Part shown: piece by piece, positions 1-5,813 of the stretch | How the letters are laid out: every line of letters starts with the position of its first letter | Numbering within the stretch: the first letter of the stretch is position 1 | Assembly (NCBI GenBank): GCA_032117095.1 | Contig: JAULZZ010000109.1 | Coordinates: forward strand, 1-6,872 | Source of the DNA: REEB470 sp032117095 | GTDB taxonomy: Bacteria; Bacillota; Bacilli; Paenibacillales; YIM-B00363 | Reading direction: 5' to 3' | Length of the DNA stretch: 6,872 nt | Translations under genes and position numbers: made by a program | The notes under the pieces: generated by a model | What the model was told of the DNA's origin: nothing | What the model saw: only the letters and a program-made list of their open reading frames with translations | The model's database searches: none

Positions 1-1
1 G

Positions 2-718
2 CGCGAGACAAACTTTTTCAAAACACTCGTCGACCCGCTCACCAACGCATTGATGATCTACCGTCCACGTCAGCTGGATCCGCAAGCCGTTGCGCAGACG
101 CCGCCGCCGACCACACCATCTCCGCTTCCTGCGCCCCCCATACCCGTGGCAGAGCCGTTTCGCCCGTCTCCTTTTTCTCCGCTACGCATCATGATCGATG
201 CCGGCCACGGTGGACAAGACCCTGGGGCGCGTTCTGTTCGCGGGAGATACGAAAAAGACGTCAATTTTACCATTTCCCAGCTCGTGTACAACCTCTTAAA
301 GCAAGACGATCGCATTGAACCCCTCTTGATGCGGATGACCGACCAGTACATCGCCCCCATGGAACGCGCCAAAATTGCCAATGACCGCAACGTGCATCTA
401 TTCATCTCGATTCATACGAATGCGGCTTCTTCATCGGCGATCAAAGGCGTCGAGACGTTTTATTGGCGGGACGATGACAGTGTACGTCTCGCTACGGTGA
501 TGCAGCAGCGGGTGCTTTCGGTCATGGCAACGGACGATCGCGGAGTCAAAAAAGCAAATTTTGCCGTCGTGCGTGAAACAAAAATGCCTGCGGTATTGCT
601 CGAATTGGGCTTTCTGACGAACGAAATAGAAGAAGCCAAATTGTTCGATTTCGCCATCCAACAACAGCTTGCCCAGGCGATCGTCGCTGGGATCGGCGAA
701 TACGTGGGATTTCCCTGA
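2..718 (+). CDS. N-acetylmuramoyl-L-alanine amidase (Amidase_3 family), 5'-truncated by window edge
   Basis: This zinc enzyme cleaves the amide bond between N-acetylmuramic acid and L-alanine in peptidoglycan, outside the membrane. The frame is open from base 2 with no stop. The candidate starts TTG 50 and ATG 53 lack a ribosome binding site and sit in continuous protein-like sequence, so the gene begins upstream. After about 25 residues comes a Pro/Thr/Ser/Ala-rich linker (about 100-180), then a complete catalytic domain. The expected zinc ligands are visible: His in DAGHGG (codon 206-208), Glu in YEKDVN (251-253) and His in SIHTNA (413-415). The catalytic Glu lies in LLELGFLTN (602-604). 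The domain ends close to the TGA stop, so no binding domain follows it; any signal peptide or wall-binding module must be N-terminal. The family is clear. The role in division, cell separation or sporulation cannot be told from this part. The next gene starts 108 bases downstream. Confidence 0.93.
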   Translation, partial: RETNFFKTLVDPLTNALMIYRPRQLDPQAVAQTPPPTTPSPLPAPPIPVAEPFRPSPFSPLRIMIDAGHGGQDPGARSVRGRYEKDVNFTISQLVYNLLKQDDRIEPLLMRMTDQYIAPMERAKIANDRNVHLFISIHTNAASSSAIKGVETFYWRDDDSVRLATVMQQRVLSVMATDDRGVKKANFAVVRETKMPAVLLELGFLTNEIEEAKLFDFAIQQQLAQAIVAGIGEYVGFP

Positions 719-762
719 CAATGGATTCCCTTTGAGCATATGTAACGATTTCATTGGAGAAG

Positions 763-792
763 TTGCGTTGGGCATCACGGTTGCGGTACACT
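763..792 (+). promoter_or_regulatory. possible sigma-A-like promoter upstream of nth
   Basis: TTGCGT (763-768) and TACACT (787-792) are 18 bases apart, in the only non-coding gap before nth. The -10 matches consensus at 4 of 6 positions and the -35 at 3 of 6, so this is weak. No terminator is seen after the amidase gene, so read-through from upstream is equally possible. Confidence 0.25.
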
Positions 793-813
793 AAATAAGG
801 GGAATCTATGAAA

Positions 814-819
814 GAGAGG
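814..819 (+). promoter_or_regulatory. ribosome binding site fixing the GTG start of nth
   Basis: GAGAGG lies 7 bases before GTG 827. The nearby ATG 808 has its own AAGGGG (797-802) but is in another frame and opens only a 28-codon ORF, so the GTG is the start of the DNA glycosylase. Confidence 0.7.
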
Positions 820-826
820 TCGGACG

Positions 827-1483
827 GTGGATACAGGAGTCGTGCGCCAACGGTTGGATGTGATTGCGGCGTTGTATCCAGAGGCGCATTGTGAGTTGCA
901 CCATACCAATGTCTTCGAACTGACGATCGCCGTGCTGCTTTCGGCACAGTGTACAGATCGCACCGTCAACGCAGTCACACACGGGCTGTTTGCGCGCTAT
1001 CGTACGCCAGCAGACTACATCGCCATTCCCTTAGCACAGCTCGAACAAGAGATCCAACGCATCGGATTGTATCGCAATAAAGCAAAACATATCCAACAGC
1101 TTTGTCATCTGTTGCTTACGCAGTACGACGGACAAATTCCTGCCACACGTGAACAGCTGATGCAACTTCCTGGGGTAGGGCGCAAGACGGCCAATGTGAT
1201 TTTATCTACTGGATTTCGCATCCCTGCCATCGCCGTGGACACGCATGTCGAACGCGTCTCCAAACGGTTGGGCATCGCCCACGCCGATGATTCGGTCTGG
1301 CGTGTCGAGCAACAGTTGATGCACCACGTGCCACAGGAGCAGTGGGGGGTGACGCATCATCGGTTGGTGTTGTTTGGGCGATACCGTTGCAAGGCGAGAC
1401 AGCCCCAGTGTTCCAACTGTCCACTGCACCGTGATTGTGACGAAGGGCAACGGCGGATGGGGAGCCATCCCGTTTCATCATGA
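827..1483 (+). CDS. nth: endonuclease III (DNA glycosylase / AP lyase)
   Basis: This cytoplasmic base-excision-repair enzyme removes oxidised pyrimidines such as thymine glycol and nicks the abasic site by beta-elimination. The 218-residue product is full length for the family. It shows the helix-hairpin-helix LPGVGRKTAN (114-123) with catalytic Lys120, and catalytic Asp138 in VDTHVERVSKRLG; both have the same numbers as in the E. coli enzyme. The C-terminal [4Fe-4S] cluster motif is Cys188-x6-Cys195-x2-Cys198-x5-Cys204, the canonical spacing. The N-terminal LSAQCTD block (38-44) is also typical. The GTG start is supported by GAGAGG seven bases upstream and by an N-terminus that lines up with Bacillus Nth without extra residues. 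The next gene starts 27 bases later, which suggests co-transcription. No key residue is missing and a functional enzyme is expected. Confidence 0.97.
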   Translation: MDTGVVRQRLDVIAALYPEAHCELHHTNVFELTIAVLLSAQCTDRTVNAVTHGLFARYRTPADYIAIPLAQLEQEIQRIGLYRNKAKHIQQLCHLLLTQYDGQIPATREQLMQLPGVGRKTANVILSTGFRIPAIAVDTHVERVSKRLGIAHADDSVWRVEQQLMHHVPQEQWGVTHHRLVLFGRYRCKARQPQCSNCPLHRDCDEGQRRMGSHPVSS

Positions 1484-1510
1484 AATGACAACGAATGCGA
1501 GGCGAGAGCG

Positions 1511-1801
1511 TTGCGGTGTATATCTGTATATACAGGAGATTTTTCACAGTTTTCAGACATTTATGATCAGGTATTGCAGTTGCCGATGGAGGCAGATGAA
1601 GAGCTTACTGTCGAAGGCGTGACCGTGATCGAATCGGGCGACGTGCCCCAGCACTACATCCAACGCATGCGCAAAAAACAAGGCGTTGTCGTACTCACGG
1701 AAAGCAAACGCGATATCATCATTTTGCAACACGGCGACATGTTCGAAATTTTGTTGCCCGATGCCTACTTAGAGGTACAGCTGACGAAACCCGAGGAGTG
1801 A
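1511..1801 (+). CDS. small conserved-looking protein of unknown function, 96 aa
   Basis: I do not recognise this family. The product is small and acidic, with one cysteine near the start and no signal peptide, membrane segment or metal motif. The C-terminal half alternates hydrophobic and charged residues (about 57-91, including GVVVLTESKRDIIIL), which suggests a compact beta-rich fold. TTG 1511 is the only start in frame between the in-phase stop at 1481-1483 and the clearly protein-like YTGDFSQFSDIYDQVL. A purine-rich AGGCGAGAG (1500-1508) precedes it at slightly close spacing. ATG 1586 (residue 26) is an alternative without a good ribosome binding site. The gene sits 27 bases after nth, and its last codons carry the ribosome binding site of the following peptidase, so the two are probably translationally coupled. 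The existence of the gene is fairly sure; its function is unknown. Confidence 0.72.
   Translation: MRCISVYTGDFSQFSDIYDQVLQLPMEADEELTVEGVTVIESGDVPQHYIQRMRKKQGVVVLTESKRDIIILQHGDMFEILLPDAYLEVQLTKPEE
1793..1798 (+). promoter_or_regulatory. ribosome binding site of the M24 peptidase, overlapping the upstream stop region
   Basis: GAGGAG, extended by TGAT to match the 16S 3' end further, lies 8 bases before GTG 1807. It directly abuts GTG 1798, which is therefore too close to be used. The upstream gene's TGA (1799-1801) lies between this site and the start, an arrangement that favours ribosome reinitiation. Confidence 0.7.
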
Positions 1802-1806
1802 TCTTC

Positions 1807-2982
1807 GTGCACGTGCGTTTGGCGCAACTACAACAACGATTGCGTCTTCATGGTCTCGACGGTGCGGTGATCACCCATCCGGTCGATTTGTATTATTTTA
1901 CCCAGACGATGCAGGCGGGCATGTTGTTCGTTCCTGCGGTGGGCACACCGCATTTGTTTATCCGACGTTGCTTTGCCCGTGCGTGCAAGGAAACGACGGT
2001 GGCACTGTCTGCCTTTACCGGCATGACAGACCTGCGGATGCAAGTGGGCGCATTGTACCCGCAGTTGCGTGGGAACAGCACCCAAATGTGGGGTGTGACG
2101 TATGACACGATCACGCTGGACTTGTTTCGTCGCTTGGAAAAAAATTTCCCTCAAATCCGATGGCACGATGCCACGGTGCATGTCCGTACGTTACGCATGA
2201 TTAAAGATGAGCAAGCACTTTGTGCAATGCGACGGGCTGCGCACATGGTCGACGAAGCGTTACGCATCGCTTGGGCGCAAGTCACCCCACAGATGACGGA
2301 GATTGCGCTGATGGCGCAGATTGAGTACGCCCTACGTTGTCGTGGACATCTCGGGATTATGCGGGCGCGAGGAGCCAATATGGACATCGTCACGGGCATC
2401 GTGTCGGGCGGTGAGGCAGCTGCACAACCGTCGGCGTTTTATGGGCCTGTCGGCGGTGCGGGGCTACACCCTGCGTTCCCCAAAGGGGCAAGTACGCGGC
2501 CACTCGGCACAGGGTCGCCGATCGTCCTCGACATTGGGGCGAATGTAGACGGGTACTTGATCGATCAGACGCGGATAGGGATTATCGGATCGTGGGAAGA
2601 CGATGACCTGCGCAGGGCGTACGACGTGGCGGTGGACATCTTGCAACACATCGAGCAACGTCTCGTCCCTGGCAACAGTGCACATGCGTTGTATGCCCTG
2701 AGTGTGGAGCTCGCCTCCCAAGCGGGATTGGCGCAACATTTTATGGGGGAAGGGCGCGATGCAGTGTCGTTTGTCGGGCACGGTTTTGGATTAGAGATTG
2801 ACGAATGGCCTGTGCTTGCCCCCAAAGACACGACAACGTTGCAACCGGGGATGGTGCTGGCGATCGAACCGAAGTTTGTGTTTGCACAGCGTGGCGTCGT
2901 CGGCATCGAAAACGCATATGTCATCACGGACACCGGCTATGAGAAACTTACCGTTTCCTATGAAGGCATATGGACAGCGTAG
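1807..2982 (+). CDS. M24-family Xaa-Pro peptidase (PepQ/aminopeptidase P-like)
   Basis: This is a cytoplasmic dinuclear metallopeptidase that cleaves peptides before or at proline. It has an N-terminal creatinase-like domain (about 1-125) followed by a pita-bread catalytic domain. With GTG 1807 as codon 1 (391 residues) all five expected metal ligands are present: Asp242 in VLDIGAN, Asp253 in LIDQTR eleven residues later, His325 in FVGHGFG, Glu354 in AIEPKF and Glu368 in GIENAY. GTG 1798 would add three residues and overlap the upstream stop as GTGA, but it abuts the ribosome binding site; 1807 has proper spacing. In some Bacilli a homologue lies next to efp, but here the next gene is an SGNH hydrolase behind a likely terminator. 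Sequence alone does not separate dipeptidase from aminopeptidase P activity, so I give no symbol. Confidence 0.92.
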   Translation: MHVRLAQLQQRLRLHGLDGAVITHPVDLYYFTQTMQAGMLFVPAVGTPHLFIRRCFARACKETTVALSAFTGMTDLRMQVGALYPQLRGNSTQMWGVTYDTITLDLFRRLEKNFPQIRWHDATVHVRTLRMIKDEQALCAMRRAAHMVDEALRIAWAQVTPQMTEIALMAQIEYALRCRGHLGIMRARGANMDIVTGIVSGGEAAAQPSAFYGPVGGAGLHPAFPKGASTRPLGTGSPIVLDIGANVDGYLIDQTRIGIIGSWEDDDLRRAYDVAVDILQHIEQRLVPGNSAHALYALSVELASQAGLAQHFMGEGRDAVSFVGHGFGLEIDEWPVLAPKDTTTLQPGMVLAIEPKFVFAQRGVVGIENAYVITDTGYEKLTVSYEGIWTA

Positions 2983-3036
2983 ACAAAACTTAGCCATGCA
3001 GCGAAGACGTGGCGCAAAGGTTTTGTCTTTTGATTT
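2981..3036 (+). terminator. probable rho-independent terminator after the M24 peptidase
   Basis: AGACAAAACTT (2981-2991) pairs with AAGGTTTTGTCT (3017-3028) over 11 base pairs with one G-T wobble. Inside it GCCATG (2993-2998) pairs with CGTGGC (3008-3013), also with one wobble, leaving a 9-base loop. A T-rich stretch TTTGATTTT (3029-3037) follows directly. The 5' arm begins in the peptidase TAG stop (2980-2982). The lower stem is A-T rich and the T-run is interrupted by GA, so termination may be partial. Confidence 0.6.
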
Positions 3037-3051
3037 TCTACCGCATACAAC
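3023..3051 (+). promoter_or_regulatory. possible promoter of the SGNH-ABC operon
   Basis: TTGTCT (3023-3028) and TACAAC (3046-3051) are 17 bases apart, each matching 4 of 6 consensus bases. A promoter is expected here because a likely terminator precedes and a strong ribosome binding site (AGGAGGA, 3064-3070) follows. The -35 would overlap the 3' arm of the terminator stem. This is inference from weak matches. Confidence 0.3.
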
Positions 3052-3078
3052 ACAAACGATACAAGGAGGAAGGGAAAC

Positions 3079-3858
3079 ATGGTTCGCTCAAAGGCATTAT
3101 GGAGAACGATCGGATTGATCGGAGGGGTCGCCACGATCGGGATGGTCGCAGGTCTTATTTATGCCATCAACCAAATTGTATACCCACAAGGCGACAGCAA
3201 TGCGATGCGCCCGCCGACCCAAACGACGACGACACCGACAAATGATCGCATTGAGATCGTCGCCATCGGGGACTCATTGACTGTGGGATTCGGGGATACG
3301 ACAGGCAAAGGGTACGTCGGACGATTCCGCGAGCTTTGGAATGCACAGTCCGACAAGCCCGTGTACGTGACCGCTAATTTTGCCCGCAACGGGTATAAGA
3401 CGACCGATGTACTCAACGATTTGCAGCAACGCGTCGGCTTACAAGAAGCGTTACGTGAGGCAGACGTCGTGTTGATGACCGCAGGGGGCAACGATTTATA
3501 TCAGTTTGGGGAAGACATTGTTGGGGCAACGTTTGAAAGTCGGATTCCCAAAGCCCAGCAGTCTTTACAAGGGATTTTTACAGAAATTCGCAAACACAAC
3601 CCCAAAGCCATCGTGTACTATGTGGCGTTATACAATCCCTTTATTACGCTTTCTGATGGGGCAGAGACGTCGCGTGCGGTGCAACGTTGGAATACGACCG
3701 TGCAAGAGCTTGCCAACACAGATGCCAACACCGTCATCGTACCGACGTTTGATCTGTTCCAACAAAAAATGGCAACGTTTTTATCTTCCGATCAGTACCA
3801 TCTCAACGACATGGGCTATGCACGTGTGGCGGATCGTTTGATGACACTTATTCCATAG
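3079..3858 (+). CDS. membrane-anchored SGNH/GDSL-type hydrolase (esterase/lipase family)
   Basis: This is a serine hydrolase of the SGNH superfamily, probably acting on an ester in the envelope; the substrate is unknown. Residues about 10-34 form a hydrophobic segment after a basic start (MVRSK), so the protein is a signal-anchored or secreted enzyme. A Thr/Pro-rich spacer (about 45-55, with a run of four Thr) leads to the catalytic domain. All four blocks are visible: Ser66 in IGDSLT, Gly105 in ARNG, Asn138 in AGGNDLY, and Asp238/His241 in DQYHLND. The length of 259 residues fits YpmR-like Gram-positive proteins, which is my best family guess. ATG 3079 has AGGAGGA (3064-3070) 8 bases upstream. 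The ABC ATPase follows 17 bases after the stop, so the genes are probably co-transcribed and the hydrolase may act on the same envelope process as the transporter. Confidence 0.9.
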   Translation: MVRSKALWRTIGLIGGVATIGMVAGLIYAINQIVYPQGDSNAMRPPTQTTTTPTNDRIEIVAIGDSLTVGFGDTTGKGYVGRFRELWNAQSDKPVYVTANFARNGYKTTDVLNDLQQRVGLQEALREADVVLMTAGGNDLYQFGEDIVGATFESRIPKAQQSLQGIFTEIRKHNPKAIVYYVALYNPFITLSDGAETSRAVQRWNTTVQELANTDANTVIVPTFDLFQQKMATFLSSDQYHLNDMGYARVADRLMTLIP

Positions 3859-3875
3859 AGGAGGCTTAAGAAAGC

Positions 3876-4802
3876 ATGACATCACCCGAAGTCGTTTTAT
3901 CCGTCAAAAATTTGCGCAAGACCATTGGCAAAAAAGAAATCATCAAAGGCATCTCGTTTGATGTATTTGCGGGCGAAGTGTTCGGATTTTTGGGCCCCAA
4001 CGGATCAGGGAAGACGACGACGATTCGGATGCTTGTGGACTTGATTCGTCCGTCTGCGGGAACGGTACAATGCGCTGGATTTGATGTACACGTGCAACAC
4101 GATGAGGCGATGCGACACATCGGATGTATCGTGGAAAACCCAGAAATGTACGGGTATATGACAGGATGGCAAAATTTACAACATTTTGCGAATATGGTGC
4201 CAGACATTACCGCATCGCGGATCGAAGAAGTCACCGAAATTGTCGGGTTGACCGCACGCATTGACGACAAAGTAAAAACGTATTCCCTCGGCATGCGTCA
4301 ACGACTGGGCATTGCACAGGCGTTACTCGGTCGCCCAAAGTTGCTCATTTTAGATGAGCCGACGAATGGGCTCGACCCCCAAGGCATCAAAGAATTGCGT
4401 TTGTTTATTCGCAACCTTGCCCAAGAAGGCATGAGTATTTTCGTATCGAGCCATTTGTTGAGTGAAATTCAATTGTTGTGTGATCGGGTGGCCATTCTTT
4501 CGCGGGGGACCATTTTGGCGGTCGATCGTGTCGATCAATTGCTCGTACGCCCGTACGACGAAATCGTCTGGACAGTACAGCCGTTGGCGTTGGCACTGCG
4601 TATTCTCGATCAACAAAATTGGACGGATCGCACGGTGTTAGAAGACAACGCCTCAGTGCTGGTGCGCATGAAAAAAGAAAAAGTCCCTGAACTTACCCAA
4701 AGTTTCGTGTTTGCAGGCGTGCAAGTTTCTGCGATAGAGCAAAAGCAACCCGTACTCGAACAATTATTTTTAGAACTGACAGAGGGGGAGACGATTGACT
4801 AA
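3876..4802 (+). CDS. ABC-2-type transporter ATP-binding protein
   Basis: This cytoplasmic ATPase drives the permease encoded next. The 308-residue product has Walker A GPNGSGKT (40-47, Lys46), signature YSLGMRQR (136-143), Walker B LLILDEP with Asp160 and catalytic Glu161, D-loop GLDP, and the switch His193 in SSHLL. The Q-loop position holds Glu87 (IVENPEMY) instead of Gln, as is common in the BcrA/CcmA-like subfamily. About 80 residues follow the nucleotide-binding domain, with the extra C-terminal region usual for this group. ATG 3876 is the only start, since an in-frame TAA at 3867-3869 closes the frame upstream. AGGAGG (3859-3864) sits 11 bases before it, slightly far. The end overlaps the permease start by 8 bases, indicating coupled synthesis. 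The substrate cannot be read from sequence; the subfamily includes antibiotic-peptide exporters and many uncharacterised ones. Confidence 0.95.
   Translation: MTSPEVVLSVKNLRKTIGKKEIIKGISFDVFAGEVFGFLGPNGSGKTTTIRMLVDLIRPSAGTVQCAGFDVHVQHDEAMRHIGCIVENPEMYGYMTGWQNLQHFANMVPDITASRIEEVTEIVGLTARIDDKVKTYSLGMRQRLGIAQALLGRPKLLILDEPTNGLDPQGIKELRLFIRNLAQEGMSIFVSSHLLSEIQLLCDRVAILSRGTILAVDRVDQLLVRPYDEIVWTVQPLALALRILDQQNWTDRTVLEDNASVLVRMKKEKVPELTQSFVFAGVQVSAIEQKQPVLEQLFLELTEGETID
4782..4790 (+). promoter_or_regulatory. ribosome binding site for the permease TTG start
   Basis: GAGGGGGAG lies in the last codons of the ATPase gene. From its GAGGGG core, TTG 4795 is 7 bases away, while the in-frame ATG 4804 is about 13-16 bases away. 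TTG is preferred, giving an 8-base gene overlap. Confidence 0.55.
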
Positions 4803-5790
4803 TATGCTGGCACTCATCCAAAATGAAACGCTCAAAGTATGGAGGAAAAAGCGTTTTTTCGTCATTTGTCTGATTTTGCTTGTGCTCATCCCCATTTTTA
4901 CGTATGCCCAGATGCGTCAAGCAGAAAGTTTCCTCAAGGTAACGGGGTCGACCAACTGGAAAATCCAAACGGATACCCAAATCAACGATTACAAAAACCG
5001 CATCAACAGCCCGCGCATTCCCGAAGAATGGAAGACATTTTTTCGGGTTGAGGTGCAACGTTTGCAATATTATTTGCAACAAAATATCGACCCGAGGTCG
5101 CCAAGTGGGGTGACATTTACCCGTGTTTTCTTAGAAAATTCGCTTAATTTATTCCTCCCATTGATGGTGATGGTCATTGCGGCGGATTTGGTCTCGTCGG
5201 AATTTTCACAAGGGACGATCAAGATGTTGTTGACACGGCCGTTGCGAAGGTGGAAAATACTGACAAGCAAATTTATCGCATTGACCATTTATGTGACGTT
5301 GACGGTACTCGCCACCGCCGTCATATCGTACGTCATTTCGGGTGCCGTATTCGGATACGGGGGATGGAACATGCCTGTGTTGACGGGTTTTTTGGTCAGT
5401 GGTGCAGAGGTCGATACGACCAACGTGCACATTGTGCCACAGTGGCAATATATGGCGATGATCATGGGGTTGACTTGGTTTTCTTGTCTGGTTGTCGCCT
5501 ACATTAGCCTGATGGTCTCGGTGCTTGTGCGCAGTACGGCTGCAGGGATGGGCATTATGCTCGCCGTGCTCATCGCAGGAACCATACTCGAAAATATTGC
5601 CGCCAACTGGGAAACATCCAAATATTTTTTCATGGTGAATATGAATACCGCTACGTATGCCTCGGGACAAGTACCGCCTGTACCAGGGATGACCTTGCCG
5701 TTTTCTCTCGGTGTGCTCACGGTGACGGCCACGATTGCCGTGGCGATCGCCTATACCGTTTTTACACGTCGTGACGTATATAATTCATAG
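4795..5790 (+). CDS. ABC-2-type transporter permease
   Basis: This is the integral membrane partner of the ATPase encoded just upstream. The 331-residue product begins with a short cytoplasmic basic segment (WRKKR) and a first membrane helix at about 21-38. A polar loop of about 75 residues follows (about 40-115), probably outside the membrane. About five further hydrophobic segments lie near 116-133, 160-187, 219-246, 248-267 and 305-323. Residues 136-157 carry the ABC-2 permease hallmark EFSQGTIKMLLTRPLRRW, the cytoplasmic coupling region that contacts the ATPase. Topology is estimated by eye. The start is TTG 4795; ATG 4804 would remove only three residues. The C-terminus is short, ending 23 bases before parE. 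The ATPase and permease together form a complete ABC-2 half-pair that would work as a 2+2 complex. Confidence 0.92.
   Translation: MTNMLALIQNETLKVWRKKRFFVICLILLVLIPIFTYAQMRQAESFLKVTGSTNWKIQTDTQINDYKNRINSPRIPEEWKTFFRVEVQRLQYYLQQNIDPRSPSGVTFTRVFLENSLNLFLPLMVMVIAADLVSSEFSQGTIKMLLTRPLRRWKILTSKFIALTIYVTLTVLATAVISYVISGAVFGYGGWNMPVLTGFLVSGAEVDTTNVHIVPQWQYMAMIMGLTWFSCLVVAYISLMVSVLVRSTAAGMGIMLAVLIAGTILENIAANWETSKYFFMVNMNTATYASGQVPPVPGMTLPFSLGVLTVTATIAVAIAYTVFTRRDVYNS
5766..5784 (+). promoter_or_regulatory. possible parE promoter: consensus -10 with an adjacent inverted repeat
   Basis: TATAAT (5779-5784) matches the -10 consensus at all six positions inside the last codons of the permease. Transcription would begin near 5790-5792, just before the parE ribosome binding site. 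No good -35 lies 16-18 bases upstream (CCGTTT at 17); TTTACA (5761-5766) is only 12 bases away. An inverted repeat ACGTC-GT-GACGT (5766-5777) fills the spacer and could be an operator. It is speculative because the bases are also coding. Confidence 0.35.
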
Positions 5791-5798
5791 GTTTTTTT

Positions 5799-5805
5799 AG
5801 GAGGA
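5799..5805 (+). promoter_or_regulatory. strong ribosome binding site of parE
   Basis: AGGAGGA, continued by TCA (5799-5808) to resemble the full anti-16S sequence, lies 8 bases before ATG 5814. A run of seven T (5792-5798) precedes it. This fixes the parE start. Confidence 0.8.
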
Positions 5806-5813
5806 TCACGACA

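Noticed and set aside
50..55. TTG 50 or ATG 53 as the true start of the amidase
   Set aside because: No purine-rich ribosome binding site precedes them, and the open frame continues to the window edge, so the gene is judged truncated.
100..180. Pro-rich repetitive stretch as a DNA repeat
   Set aside because: The GCC/CCG bias is explained by a proline-rich protein linker; there is no regular repeat unit.
706..715. Palindrome GGGA-TT-TCCC at the end of the amidase gene
   Set aside because: A 4-bp stem with a 2-base loop cannot fold well and no T-run follows, so it is not a terminator.
1374..1622. 82-codon + strand ORF across the nth / small-gene junction
   Set aside because: It overlaps the cysteine-cluster end of nth and the start of the 96-residue gene in another frame. 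The inner ATG 1485 is tempting as an alternative start for the small gene, but it leads to a low-complexity product that stops at 1622.
3220..3240. ACG triplet run as a microsatellite
   Set aside because: It is only about four units long and encodes the threonine-rich spacer of the SGNH hydrolase.
3866..4294. 142-codon antisense ORF opposite the ABC ATPase
   Set aside because: It is a reverse reading of the Walker A region, which is typical of shadow ORFs; no ribosome binding site or domain is visible.
5206..5670. 154-codon antisense ORF inside the permease gene
   Set aside because: It lies opposite clear membrane-spanning coding sequence with ABC-2 motifs, and its His/Arg-rich product has no recognisable domain.
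5766..5798. Hairpin plus seven T after the permease as a terminator
   Set aside because: The repeat gives at most 4-5 base pairs with a 2-4 base loop and lies about 14 bases before the T-run. The T-run is better seen as spacer before the parE ribosome binding site.
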